Shown here: piece after piece, positions 12,931-24,900 of the stretch
How the letters are laid out: every line of letters begins with the position of its first letter
Numbering within the stretch: position 1 is the first letter of the stretch
Translations under genes and position numbers: made by a program
Source: Cinclus cinclus
Lineage: Eukaryota; Chordata; Aves; Passeriformes; Cinclidae
Direction of reading: 5' to 3'
Assembly (NCBI RefSeq): GCF_963662255.1
Contig: NC_085047.1
Span: 56,046,006 to 56,110,005 of the forward strand
Length of the DNA stretch: 64,000 nt
The notes under the pieces: generated by a model
Database searches by the model: none
Seen by the model: the letters and a program-made list of their open reading frames with translations, nothing else
What the model was told of the DNA's origin: nothing

Positions 12931-13242
12931 ATTCCAAATTTTTGCTGTCCTTCCCTTTGTTACTTGATTACTTGAAGAAATAAGGAATAAGGATGGCACT
13001 CCGAAGGCAAATATGTTATAGTACTGTGTGATGGCAATGACAGTGTCTGTTATAAGCCAGAAATTAAATATCTTGAAATGTACTGTGTGTGAAACACAAA
13101 GGAAGTTCTTGGCTTGTGAGATGCAGTCTAAGCAACAGAGGCATAGTTCTTTGTGATTTCTGAGGCTCCTTCCTGGTACAGCAGTTCAAAGTAGATGAAT
13201 TTCTGAAATGGAGATTTGGCCATGACCTTCTATTCACAGAAC

Positions 13243-14096
13243 AAAGAATCACAAAATACCTTGAGTTGGAAGAGACCCATAAGGATCATGAAAGTCCAAC
13301 TCCTGACCCTTCACAGGACACCCCAAGAGTCACACCACGTGCCTGAGAGCACTGTCCAAAAGTTTCTTGAATGCTGTCAAGCTTAGCACTGTGACCACTT
13401 CCCTTGAGAGCCTGTTCCAGTGCCCAGCAACCCTCTGGGTGAAGAACCTTTTCCTGATGTCAAACCTGAACCTCCACTGACACAGCTTCTTGCCATCCCC
13501 TTAGTTCCTGTCACTGATCACAGCATCAAAGAAACCAGCAAAAGAGTGTTCTTCCCCTCATGAAGAAATTGTTACTGCAATGAGACCTCTCCTCAGCCTT
13601 CTCCAGGCTGAACAGACCAAGGGACCTCAGCCACTCCTCACACAGCTTTCTCCCAAGGCCTGTTATCACATTTGTAGCCCTCCTTTGGACATTCTCTAAC
13701 AGCTCAGTGTCTTGTTTCTATTGTGGCACCCCAAACTGCCCCCAGCACTGGAGGTGAGGCTGCCCCAGCTCAGAGCAGAGCAGGACAATCCCATCCCCTG
13801 CCTGGCTGTGATGCTGTGCCTGATGCACCCCAGGACAGGGCTGGCCCTCCTGGCTGCCAGGGCACAATGATTCATGTCCAACTTGTCACTGATCAGAATC
13901 CCCAGGTGCTGCTTTCCAGTCTCTCATTCCCCAGTCTGTCCATACATCCAGGTTTGCCCCTCTCTGGGCACAGTATCCAACATTTGTCTTTGTTAAACTT
14001 CATTTAGTTGGTGATTGCCCAGCCCTCTAATTTTTCAAGGTATTTCTTTGGGGCTTCTTCACTTCCAAGAGAGTTAACAGCTCCTCCTCCTATAGT
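13243..14096 (-). mobile_element. CR1 LINE with degraded ORF2 C-terminal part
   Basis: This is a minus-strand CR1 copy of about 850 bp. The 3' end begins at AAAGAATCACAAAATACC (about 13243). Moving right, the 3' UTR gives way to the end of ORF2. The minus-strand translation at about 13696-13881 contains 'CALAARRASPVLGCIRHSI', the conserved segment after the reverse transcriptase catalytic core. About 14060-14096 corresponds to the stretch just after the FADD catalytic box ('TKLGGAVNSL'-like). Stops and frameshifts make it non-functional. It is 5'-truncated and lies 310 bp from another minus-strand CR1. That copy restarts at its own 3' end, so the two are separate insertions. Confidence 0.93.
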
Positions 14097-17000
14097 ATAG
14101 ATGTACTATAAATAATATTCCTCATAGAGGTTTCCTAGGTTTCTTGATTTTTGCAGCTTTCTGAGAAAGTCTCTGGCATTCATGCCTTGACTGTTGATTT
14201 CTCTTTGCTAAGCGACCCTGGTTCCCTATGAAAAATGCAGCTGAGTCAGTCGTATCCATGCTCAGTTTAATATTTTCCCTCTCGTTCTCTGCTCATTGGA
14301 CTTTCAAGGTAAGAAAGTTGTCATGTATCTGTTTGAGGGGAGGGGGGGACAGGGAAGATGGGCAGGTGTCAGGGTATTCTTGATGGCCAAGCAGCTCAGG
14401 AATGATTGCTATCACTGTCCCTTCTCTCCTGATCAGGTACAAATCCTCTGTCAACATGTCGAACTGTCTCCAAAGCTACCTTACCCACATGGGCCCTGTC
14501 CCTAGGTGAGATACAGACTGTAGGGGTGGAAACAACAAGGTGTACTAGACCAGGAGAGGCATAGGAGTGGGGGGATTTTGGTTTGGCAGCTTCCTTTTAT
14601 CAGTGGGTTTCTCTGAATCGATTTTGCTAGCTTGTCTGAGTGGGAAGCTCTGTGTGCAGTCTTTCTCTAGAAGAGGTCTTAAAAGAGCACAGGTGCCTAA
14701 GAATTTTCAGAAAGAGATCCTTTTAAAAACTCTTACTGATGGCTTATTCAGGGAGAAAAGACCTTATTTGGGTAGTGGTGTTGTGAAAGGCGTGTTTAGA
14801 TGCACTCTTTGCCTCAGCATGCTGATGTCTGCTCCATTGGTGTTAGGCTGGGAGTAGCGTCACCCATGGGCATTTGCAGTGACTTCGATTAAAGCCAAAG
14901 GGATATCTCTGGTGGATGGTGGCTTTAAGGGCCTAATTTTTTTCATGGCTTTGGATAATCCCAAGATAGTATGAGGGGAGACAGCAATAAGACTTTTCAG
15001 TAATAAGAATGTTTTGACCCTTGCCAGTATAAAGTGCATCACTGGAATTGGTGTCTGAAGCACATCCAGCGTTTCTGTATTTTTTTCTCTCCCACAGCAC
15101 AACCCAAAGAACATGTTCTTCTCCCCATGCCAGGCTGCCCATGTCATGTCCTCCTGTGTTGCTAAGCTTTGCTGATTTTGAACCAGGTCTCCAGGATCCC
15201 TCCAGAAAGACAGACCATGCAAGCTCTATATCAGATGGTCAGGAAATAGCAAGAGACACCACAGACCATGTCAGTAGTCCTTGAGCTTAAATTGCTCCTT
15301 GCAAGTGTGAAGACAGATTCTCCCTGTGAGAACATGAGCTGCTACTTGCTCTGTGATGGCCCTGACACTAAATGCCTCAATGAGAGATGGTTCTGCAGGT
15401 GGGCATCAGCTCCTTTGTCTTTGGGCATTGGCTTGAATGTCCTATTTCTCTGAGAATGGGGCAACATGCTCTCCTATGTCATTCCCAACTGGGCCATATG
15501 CCCACCCACTCTGACATTTCCCAGGCCAAGTTTCATCTCCATAGCCCATCTAGCTCAGGTGTAACTAGATGCCATCAGGAATTTTAAGGGAAAGGAACTG
15601 GGAAGCAGCCAATCTGGAATTGCACCTGGCACTAACAAGTCAGTGGAAGTAATATGGCAGGACACATCATTTGGGTGTGTTATGCATGCTGGAGCATGTC
15701 TTTCCCATCTGGTCTCTGCACCTGGTTTTCCTTTCCATGGCAACCAGGACACGCAGGTGCGGAAGGGCTGGGTTTGTGCTGCTGTGGAGTCAGACTGTTC
15801 CCAGGCCATAGGAAGGTTCAGAAACCTGGCTGGTCAAAGGCATCCTTCTGCCCAGCTCCACACACTGCCCCAGTGGCTGTGTGCCTGTGAAAGGCTGGGG
15901 TAGCAGCACTGAGCCAGGTACTCCACACACCACCTCCACTTCTGGAGGATCCAGGTGTGCCTGTGCTGCTGATAGCAGCTTTACCAGGGAAATTCTGCAA
16001 GATTCAATGTCTTTAGTGGTTAGGTGATTGAGATTCAAAATTTGGAAAAGAAAAGGAAGAAAAATAAGCCTGAGAACACTGTTTTTTAGAGCATATTCTC
16101 ATTCATTATTTGCATTGATATTTTCTTTCTTAATGGGGAGGGACCACCAGAAGAGATTGCTCCAGCTGCAGTAATAAAGATCAGAAGATGTATGATGGCT
16201 GGTTCTTGAATGGGATTATTTTTCTTATTCCTTCTGGAGAGTTTGTAGTTGCCCAAAAAATGCTAACTTACAGCATGTAAGGAGTATCTCACCAAAGAGC
16301 AAAACATCCTTAAACATCCTGAAACTCTGGTGAGAGACTGTTTGCAAGGAGAAACTAAATACAAGAAGGTATCTATCTGTTATGGAGGGCTTTTCCGGCG
16401 GGACATCAGAAGGGTCCTGGAGCTGGCCTGCCAGAGACAGTCAGGCTCCTTGCCTCCAGAACTGAAAGCTGGTGATAATGAAAGAAAAATCTGCAGAAAA
16501 CAAAGATCCCCTCTTCATAGGTTCCTTTGCCAAAGTTTTTGTAATGAAACACAGCTCCATGCTGAGTGAATCATCCCCAGTTGCATCTGCCATGGCTGTT
16601 CAGAAGACATAATATCATCCATCAGTTAACATGCTCAGCATCTCAGCATCTGGAAATGCAGACAGCAAACATGAGAACCAAACCTGCCAGCCACCACTCT
16701 GAGCATTCAAGCTTTGAGTGACACAATAAGAGAGGTGGATCAAGGTCCAGAGCTTTATTTCTCAGCTTCAGAAGTAAAGGCTCACAATTTGCTCCTGTGA
16801 ACAGGAATGTGACTTGTGTGACCAGGTCCCTGTGTTAGGCAGCTTCATCCTTTCAGCTGTAAAATCAAAAGGAAAGGCAGTGGTGGAATTCTGGCCAGTT
16901 TTTCTGAAAGGTGGAAAGGGAAGTTGGGACAAAGAAAGTTACTGAAGTTCTTTGCCTCCTTAAGCTGTTGACTGGTGGATGAACAGATGTAGCTACATAA

Positions 17001-17320
17001 CATCAGCTGAATGGACTTAAATATACTGCTTGTATTTGCAGATGTCCAGGAAGGTTCCTGTATATACACAGCACAACATGTGAGAGGGACAGGACTGCAC
17101 AGCATGTTGGGACAGTCAGAGTGCTTGGCACAGTGTGCTCTTGTAGCATAAAGGAATAGGCATCTCAGAAAGAGATGCTGATCAGCAAAATCTGCACCCC
17201 TTTCTCCCAACACACTTCAGAATCAAAGCAAAATATAAGCTATGGTGACAGGATGTGTGTTGAGGAAGGCAGAGGATGTATCATGAAAATTAGTGGGATA
17301 ATACATTGATTAAAATAAAA
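14097..17320. other. Intergenic stretch, locally GC-richer
   Basis: I recognise no gene. The part from about 15.5 to 16.0 kb is GC-richer than its surroundings and carries several overlapping 80-codon open frames on both strands. None has a recognisable domain, and the opposing frames suggest composition rather than selection. A G-quadruplex-type motif is at 14337-14362. Confidence 0.55.
14337..14362 (+). other. Potential G-quadruplex motif
   Basis: G runs of 4, 7, 3 and 3 are separated by A, ACA and AAGAT, which fits the four-run G3+ rule with loops of 1 to 5 bases. It lies between two CR1 insertions and is not obviously linked to a promoter. The structure is a prediction from pattern alone. 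Confidence 0.6.
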
Positions 17321-17321
17321 A

Positions 17322-17885
17322 TAATAAAATCATAGGATGAGAGAATGGCTTGAGACCTTAGAGATCATCTAGGTTCAATCTCCCTACTGTGGTCAGGGAT
17401 ATATTTCATTAGATCAGTGTTCTCTAAGCCCCATCCAGCCTGGCCTTGAGCACTTGCAAGCATGGAGCATACACAGCTTCTTTGGGCAACCTGTTCCTGT
17501 GCCTCACCACCTTCGCAGCAAAGAATTTCTTCTCAATTTCCAATCTAAGCTGGCCCTCTTTCAATTTCAAGCCTTTTCCCCTTGTCCTATGACTACATTG
17601 TCAAAAGTCCTTTTCCAGTTCCTCTGCAGCACTGGAAAGTGCTATAAGATCTCCCTTGGGCTTTTTATTTTTTTTCCAGACTGAAATACCCCCAGCTCTC
17701 TCAGCCTGTCTTCATGGGAGAGGTGCTCCAGCCCTCTGACCATCTTCATGGCCCTTCTCTGGATGGGCTCCAACAGGTCCAAGGGTTTCCATGTTGGAGG
17801 CCCCAGAGCTGGACAGAGCTCTCTTGGTGGGATCTCCTGAGGGTGGAGTTGTAGAGGAGGATCACAGTCATGCTGCCCTGCTCCC
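17322..17885 (-). mobile_element. CR1 LINE with ORF2 C-terminal remnant
   Basis: This is a minus-strand CR1 of about 560 bp. The left edge (AAAATCATAGGATGAGAGAA) is the degraded 3' terminus. The 3' UTR blocks 'CCCCATCCAGCCTGGCCTTGAG', 'GGGCAACCTGTTCC' and 'AAGAATTTCTTC' follow in order (the first quoted only as a landmark). The minus-strand translation at 17642-17908 reads 'DLLEPIQRRAMKMVRGLEHL' and then 'EDRLRELGVFQS', the hallmark end of CR1 ORF2. The upstream part of the frame is scrambled. The copy is 5'-truncated and non-functional, but less diverged than the one near 9.5 kb. Confidence 0.94.
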
Positions 17886-20800
17886 TGTGACACCACTCCA
17901 TCAGGCAATCACAGCCACACGTGGTCTCAAACTGGGACTTAAAAGCTGATGTGAAGAGTGGTATTTCCTTCTGCTGTCTCTCTGTGACTCTAGTGTAGCT
18001 TTGAACTGAAAAAATTAACTTTGTCTAGAAGTACCAAGAGTTCCCTGCACAGGAAGGCAGATAATTTGCTGCTGCTTAAGGGTTCCAGTCGCTTAAGGAC
18101 TTCATTTCCTCTTCTTATGTTTCCTTCAATCTCACAAGTTTACTGTTGCTTTAACTTTCTATGCACATAGATATTCTTAGATTTTGCCTCCTGGAAATTT
18201 GAGGAAACATATCAAAGTACTTTTTAAAGGGAATGTGGTTCCTTGAGGGACTTAGAGGCACTGCTAGCAATTTAACTGTCAGGAGCTTTATTTTTTAGAA
18301 TAGATATGTTGGTGCTTTTTTAACTATGTTTTTTACTATGATACTTCCACAGTGAAGAACCCTAATCTTCAGCCCTGTGAGTAGAGACATGCAAGAGCAG
18401 TAAATTGAGAAAAGGCAATAAATGGGAAGGTGGCATGTTATACAAGTGTTGTTGAAACTTCATGAGAAGATCCCTAACAAGGATGGTCTTGAACCCTTTC
18501 GTAAGTAAATCATATTTTAAAATTCTATTACTTTATCTGCACCTCACATTTTGACTCATGTAGCCCACTGTATTGTCAGTAAAGTGAATAAGGCAGCAGG
18601 ATGTTCTCACACCTCCAAGGACATTTCAGTCCTGTGAAATGATGGCCTACTTAGAGAAACCCAGTATCTGTTCTTGTTCCTTCTCCCCCTGCACTCAGAG
18701 GAAATCCCTTGTTAGCTGTGTGATCAATAATAAACATATCTTCAGCCACAAGTAAATCTAGTTTATTAAAACACAGGTCTGACAGTAAATTCAATTGCCA
18801 ACAAAGTTGTAGCGTGATCAATACAAAAATAGTGACCTCATACATCAGATACATATATCCTCTAAATGCAAAATTATCTGATAACCAGGTGCACTGGATG
18901 GATACAGACACAAGCATGTTGGTGAGATTAGACTGTAGCTAATTTTTTGCATTCTCTTGCAGTATTTGAAGTGGGTGGTGTTTCATGAGAGGCTTCAAGC
19001 TTGTCACTTGTTGCTGCTCAGGTCTACTCCTGACAAGTGAAAACCACAGAAAAAGGATCTACTCCTTCCTTCCAATTATATGCTTGCTGTATCTGCACAG
19101 TTACCATCTCAGTCATATTCCCATTGCAAACCACTGCTAATATTCCCTTTTTCATCAACAGCATGGGATCAAGGAGTTCACGTGGCATCATTAGGTCAGC
19201 TCTCAGGCATGCTGCTGCATTGTTGAAATAAGGATTTGGAGCATGAGCTTTAGTGAAGACTTCTGATAAAACTCTGTCCTTATGTCAAAGGCAGCATCAA
19301 GTGACTGAAATAGATTGAACATAACCCTTAGATAGCCAAGAGAAAATGTGCCTTTCCTAGTGATTTGCCAAGTACTTTTCCACCTGACCAGCAATGATTT
19401 GTTTTCTGCATATTTCAGACACAGCTAAAAATAGCTTGCTGCTGTTATTTTTGTTTGGGAGCAATAACATTCCATTTATGGAGTTCTTTCTCCATAAAAA
19501 GTTTAGAGCATTGAGAAGTATCTTCACAGGCATAAACTTTCCTTTGGTTGAATTTCACGGTGAGGGAAGGCTTTCAGCATTTTTGCTAGTTTTCTTATAA
19601 GCCCAGCTGCTTTCTTGGAAAATATGACTAAACTTCTAGTCTGTTTTTAGTAAAAGATGAGGTAATTGAACCCAAAATCTAAATATGGTCTAACTGAGTT
19701 TGGAGCCTGTTTTCACTTAGGTCTGACTTTAAAAAACATATTTTAGAAAATATTCAGAGACTTACAAATACAGACAGCCATTTGAAGAGATTTTCCAAAG
19801 TACACATAGGAGTATCTACTACTGCTTACTAAAATATCCCTCCTCCACTTTCTCTGTTGTCCATCTTTCCTCCTCTGCTTGGGTTAGTGCTTCTCTGTTG
19901 CATTCTTTCATGTTTGATGTAGGAAATTCAAACCAACAGGATCAAACCAATCCTATGAAAAAAGGAATCAGTTTCCTCCTCAGAGGATACTGAAGATGAG
20001 GGACTGGGAATGCCTTTGGCAGCAGTTTGGAGTCAGACTGATTTACCCTTGCAGAGGAAACCATTCCCCAGCTACCTTTTTAGACCAAAATAATTTTAAA
20101 AGTTTGTCTTTGTATCCCTGCATCAGAATGGAACTGCTTAGCCTCAGCTTTGTGAAAAGCGCTGGCAACACTGGGCATAAAAACAGTGTTGCAATGACCT
20201 TGAAGGAGTTGACACCACGCAAAGAGTGCAGGATGCAGCCCAGTGCTCTGGGCACCCACATCCTGCCCTCACTGCCAGCAGTCATCTTACCCACAACACT
20301 CCATGACGATGCTGCTTGCTTGAAATCATTCTTTCACTTGACAACCTGTGAAATGTTAAGCAGAATAACTTGGTGTCTGGCTCAGAGTGGAAAATTAAGA
20401 AATGTTAGTGACTTCTGAGCAGCCTGAGCCACGGCTCTGGGTCCTGTTTGCTTCTCTTCCTGCTTTTTAAGTCAGTTTCAGTAGAAAGCATCAGTGATGC
20501 TTTATATTTCTTTAAAGTACAACCTCATTGCCAGTGTTTGCAAGGGGAATTGGCAGGGTAGTGTGAATGTGTAGGGAATCACAGTGTCTGAACCGCTGCA
20601 CAAACAGAGAAATGGAGTGCTGAGAGGTTCAGGCACAGGCACTGAAGTGGTCAGGTGAGCAGTTTCCTTTTCAAGTCACTCAGTATGGTGACATGAAACA
20701 AAGGGACTCCAGTAGCACAGTGAATTCCTTCCAATGTCTTGTCCTGGGGAGGGTGAGCAACAGAAATATCTGTATACTTCTAAACAGAAGACAACCAGGG

Positions 20801-21026
20801 ATCATGTCCAGCCACCTGACCTCTCATTATCCCGACTCAGTTTTGGTCACCCACAAAGAGCTCTCTCCCAGAGACTTCTGCTCCAGAGATGCCTGACAGT
20901 GAGCAGCAGAGCTGCAGGCTGCCAGCAGCACAGCCCACAGCCTCTGTCATTGAATAGTGTGGCCTCAGTCTAGAGATCCCATTAGGACTGTGCATCAACA
21001 TACATTGCTTTGAAATTCTGCACCAG
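17886..21026. other. 3' flank of the receptor gene
   Basis: No second gene is recognisable. Part of this stretch is probably the 3' untranslated region of the minus-strand receptor. A TATAAA variant polyadenylation hexamer lies on the minus strand at 20501-20506, about 520 nt past the stop codon. The nearest canonical AATAAA on that strand is near 18764, which would give a 3' UTR of about 2.3 kb. Neither site can be confirmed from sequence alone. Open frames such as the 140-codon one at 19996-20418 (plus strand) lack motifs. Confidence 0.45.
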
Positions 21027-21971
21027 CTACCTGCAGCACAAACTTCTGATTTTTGCTTTGAAATTTTCAGCAGAAAAGTAATAGAGGAAGGGGTCAAGGC
21101 AGCTGTTCATAGCAGCAAGGCAGAGAGTGACCACCAGAGCCTGGTGCAGGTTGGCCTGGCTGCAGCTGCTGTACATGAGGTGGGCAGTTCGCAGGATGTG
21201 GTATGGCAGGAAACAGATGAGGGAGAGGATGAGACTGATGGTAATGGTCAACAGTGCCTTTCTGTGACAGACTGCCCTCTTGCTCTGCAGAGCCTTGGAC
21301 TTGAGCAGCGCTCTGATGGCAAAGACATAGCAGAACACAATTGTGCAGAATGGCAGAATGAAGCCCACGATGAGGACAAAGCTGTTCATCATGAGGAGCC
21401 TGTGTATGTTGGAGGGGTGGAGGTCCAAGCATTTGACTGGGTTGATGTAACCAGCAATTCCCTTGCTTAACAGAGGGCTGGCAGCTGCCAGCACAAAGAC
21501 CCATATGGCCACACAGGTTATCCTGGCATACTTCGTGTTGGTCACTTTTCCGTGTTTGAATGGGTGGACGATGGCTATGAAACGAACCACGCTGAGCACG
21601 GTGAGGAAATAAATGCTGCAGTACATATTCATGTATAAGATGTAAGTCATGATCCTGCAGAGGATATCACCAAATACCCAACGCGACCCCAAGAGGAAAT
21701 ATGAGGCCCGAAAGGGCAAAGTACTCACAAACATGAGGTCTGAAATAGCCAAGTTCTGCATGTAAATGTTTACTGAGGTCCTTACTGAAGTCTGGAAGAA
21801 AACATAAATGGAGAGGCTGTTTCCAACAGCACCCAGGAAGAAGATAAAGAGATACATGATGGGATAAATTACTTGTTTGAAGCCGTCAATTGTACAGTTG
21901 GAGGAGCTGTTAGTGAAGCTGCCTTCTAGCATCACCTTGGAAATATTTGTAGTCTGAGCCAGCGTCTCCAT
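21027..21971 (-). CDS. CYSLTR2: Cysteinyl leukotriene receptor 2 (class A GPCR)
   Basis: This is an intact 314-residue seven-helix receptor. In mammals the family binds cysteinyl leukotrienes C4 and D4 at the plasma membrane and couples mainly to Gq and calcium release. Three sequons lie in the N-terminus (N9, N21, N25). Helices are at roughly 33-59, 68-90, 102-133, 149-171, 192-220, 236-260 and 275-299. Visible landmarks are N51 (helix 1), D78 in 'LAISDLM', the C105-C181 disulfide pair, 'SVVRF' (127-131) replacing DRY, W157, P207, 'FLPYH' (254-258) and 'DPFLYYF' (293-299) replacing NPxxY. 'NCTIDGFK', 'GNSLSIYVF', 'STLPFRA' and 'YFLTVLSVVRF' match CYSLTR2 more closely than CYSLTR1 or P2Y receptors as I know them. 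The ATG has A at -3 and G at +4 and follows a splice acceptor by 4 nt, so I take it as the start. The tail after helix 8 is only about 10 residues and ends in CCR; the mammalian receptor, about 346 residues, has a tail some 25 residues longer. The single coding exon is as in mammals. Confidence 0.93.
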   Translation of the reverse strand: METLAQTTNISKVMLEGSFTNSSSNCTIDGFKQVIYPIMYLFIFFLGAVGNSLSIYVFFQTSVRTSVNIYMQNLAISDLMFVSTLPFRASYFLLGSRWVFGDILCRIMTYILYMNMYCSIYFLTVLSVVRFIAIVHPFKHGKVTNTKYARITCVAIWVFVLAAASPLLSKGIAGYINPVKCLDLHPSNIHRLLMMNSFVLIVGFILPFCTIVFCYVFAIRALLKSKALQSKRAVCHRKALLTITISLILSLICFLPYHILRTAHLMYSSCSQANLHQALVVTLCLAAMNSCLDPFLYYFSAENFKAKIRSLCCR

Positions 21972-21975
21972 CTTT

Positions 21976-21994
21976 CTGCCAAAGCAAAAATAAG
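21976..21994 (-). promoter_or_regulatory. Splice acceptor before the CYSLTR2 start
   Basis: On the minus strand, TTATTTTTGCTTTGGCAG ends at 21976 and is followed by AAAG and the ATG. A T-rich tract plus CAG is a good vertebrate acceptor. It implies that the coding exon begins at 21975 with only 4 nt of 5' UTR, the rest of the UTR being in upstream exons at higher coordinates. This agrees with the known mammalian gene, which has untranslated 5' exons and one coding exon. No branch point was assigned. Confidence 0.7.
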
Positions 21995-24900
21995 TGGTAT
22001 GAGTGCTGGGTTACTGGTTGGGCAGGGAGTTTGGCTATTTTGGACTATTTCACTGAGGGCAGAAATTGTGAGATGCAGACAACAGTGGGAAGTAAGGGCT
22101 TGTTAATGAGTAATTACTTGTGATGTCCCAGTAAATACACATCTCAAGACACAAAGCCCTAAGTAAGCTCTAATGAGTTTCAGTATTACAGCAGCTGGTT
22201 GTTGTCTCAGCCTGTAAAAGTGCTGCCTTTTAGAGGTGCTATGTGTGTGTTTTAATGACAAGTCTCTGATCTCTGCTGTGCAAAACAAGCCAACTTGCTG
22301 TCAGCCATTTTGTGGTGGGGAAGTTTTGAGTTCCCAGTCACCTACCATGGAAACATCAAAACCTGATCAGAAAAGAAATCACTACCCAGTGCTAGGCCTG
22401 CATTTCAAATTAGAATAGAAAGTCAAAAGAACTGAATTTGTCTTTTGGAACCAGGGAAATTTTTCTAGTATGCTTTTGGCAGTATTTTCTGAGCAATACC
22501 AGTAGTATTTTGATACATGCAAAAATTAAGGACATTTTGACCTTAAACACTGAGCAAACACTGTGCTAATTATGCATGGTTCATTTTTTAACTCCATTCT
22601 CCTTGCACTGTGTCTCTTCTTTCTTGTTAGCTTCTAGTGGCTTTCTGTCTCTTTTTGTGGGGCCTTTGCTTCATGCACCACTCTCTTAACCTCTTCTGTG
22701 CTCAGCTGTTCTGCACCAGTCAGTCATGCACACACACTGCAGCTTCCAGGGCAGCCCACATTTGCAGCCCTAATGAAAATGGCCTCTGAGAAAATGGGCT
22801 GTGCTCACAGAGAGAGGCATTTTTCCTCCTGTGAGGCTGTAATTCAATCAAATCAAAACCACTCACCACTAAAACACTCAAATAATATTTTTTTCTCATT
22901 AGTGTCTATTTTTTTTCTGAACTCTTGATTTCTTATCTCAGCTGTCCTGCAGCTAGCAGTATTTTCAAAGGAAGGTGTCAGCATTGTTTCTTGTTTGACA
23001 GTGGGAGCAATTTCCTCTTTGTATCTGCAATATATTCTAAAGATTGGGCATGGAAATTTTTAGCCTGAAAACCACAACTACATGGTATTTCCAGATGCAT
23101 GGAAAAGAAGCTTTTAATTTGCCCCAGTGAGAGTGATAATGTTCCCATGGTACACGACTGCATCCTATCTCTTATTCCGAACCTCACTGGCTTCGCAATT
23201 TGAAACTAATTTATTTGTAGAGGTGAAGCCTTGTTGGGGGTCAAATTGGCTTTACATTTGGGTGCCTCAAACACCCAGCTACCCAGTGTGGCATTGCCAA
23301 TGTGCTGTAAGTGGGAACTGATTTGCAAACTGAAGCCATGGTGTGGGAGCCTGAGCTATGTTCAGAGCAGGCCACGGTATCTCCAGGGTGGTTTCTCAGA
23401 CTCTGTCCAAGCCCCTTAATATAGAAAACAGATGTGCCCCAGCAGGTGTCTTTTTATCCAGCCCCACTGAGATGGGAAGCTTGGGAAGCACAACCCCAGG
23501 CTGGGCTCCCAAGGGGCACTTCATGGATATTGGGTCTCAGCAAAGCCCTGGACTGACTAAACACATGCTCTTAAAGTTAATCTCCTTCTTGTTTGAGATC
23601 CTCTTTCTTCACAGAGGAGATGGAAAAGATATTCTTCTTAAGGACAAATCTTTTGCAATCAAAGGACTTTTAATTGTTTTGGTTTTTTTTATGGAATAAC
23701 TGTCTGATATATACACCTTCTGTATGGGACCAAAGACTAGCTTTTCTCCAGATTGAATATGATCCCCCCATTTCATAGGGAAACATTACAGCCTGAAGTA
23801 CAACAAAGGGAAGAGCCCTTCTCATTCTGTTTTCCTGCGGTCCAAGCACCCTTGCCTTTAGAAACCCCAAAATACAAGAAAATATTAGTGAAAGGATCTG
23901 CCACCTGTTGGAGCATTCTCATTGTGTGTGAAAGCTGTGTGAGGTAGATGAGTCAAAGGAGGTTGAAGAACTTGGACTGTGGACAAATTCCAAGCCCTGC
24001 TCAGCACGATGAGTGATGGCTTGTGTCCAATGCTGTCTGGTGAAGGATGGGATTGGGGCAATGAAGATTCAGTTGATGAAAAGCTCTTGGGTCCCTGCAC
24101 CCAGGAGACAGCACTACAAGCACAGGGGCTGAGGCACTTTGCTCAGGCTCTTCATATGAGGGTATCTAGCTAACAGCTACCATTTAAGCTATTTTGTCCT
24201 CTAACTTCACAAATGCTCCTCAATTCTCTTTCCAGATAGACCAAGACTAAAAATAGAATAGTGCATGTGCAACTGAAAAAATTCAGTATCCTTGACCCTG
24301 GCAAGAAAATCAGTTCTCAGATTCCTCTCCAAGTTATTCAAATGCAAGTTTCAATCTGTTATGGGATGTCAAAGAGAAAGAAACTGGAGACCAGTCAACT
24401 GAAAGCTTTTGGAGCACCATGGCGCCTGCACTCAGTAAAGGGCCAACAATGACCCAGACAATTTTCATATGTACATGCTCCTGCTCCTGTTAGCAGTGTC
24501 TTGACACACAGATCAATGCAGAAAGGAAGGTGACATGAAAGATATATTTCATGTGGGACTACCTCAGCCAACCACAGAGGATAAAGGGAGAATTTTAGCC
24601 TTCCTTGAATCCAAGAACTGTTACTAGTCAGCTAAGGTTAGGAGATGGCTCCTAGATATACAGAAAGAATAACCTATCTAAGGACAGGCAAAAAAATTCA
24701 TTTTCAGCAAAAGTATCCAGATGGTCTTCTGGATCAGGAATGAACAGGATGGGTTAAGGGTGAGAGATAGGATCTAGAGGAATTTTCTGCATCCCCCCAA
24801 AGAAGGGAGATTTGCAATAAGATCTAACAGCCCTCTGGAAAAAAAAAAAAAAGGAGAGAAAAGGACAAACTGAAATGGGATTCTCTCTACAGTGGTACTG

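Noticed and set aside
21094..21504. 136-codon minus-strand frame and 108-codon plus-strand frame inside the receptor
   Set aside because: Both are shadow frames of the CYSLTR2 coding sequence.
21027..21971. Alternative identification of the receptor as CYSLTR1, a P2Y receptor or GPR17
   Set aside because: The N-terminal 'NCTI..FK' segment, the helix 1 'GNSLSIYVF' and the helix 3 'YFLTVLSVVRF' fit CYSLTR2 best from what I know of these families, although a tree would be the proper test.
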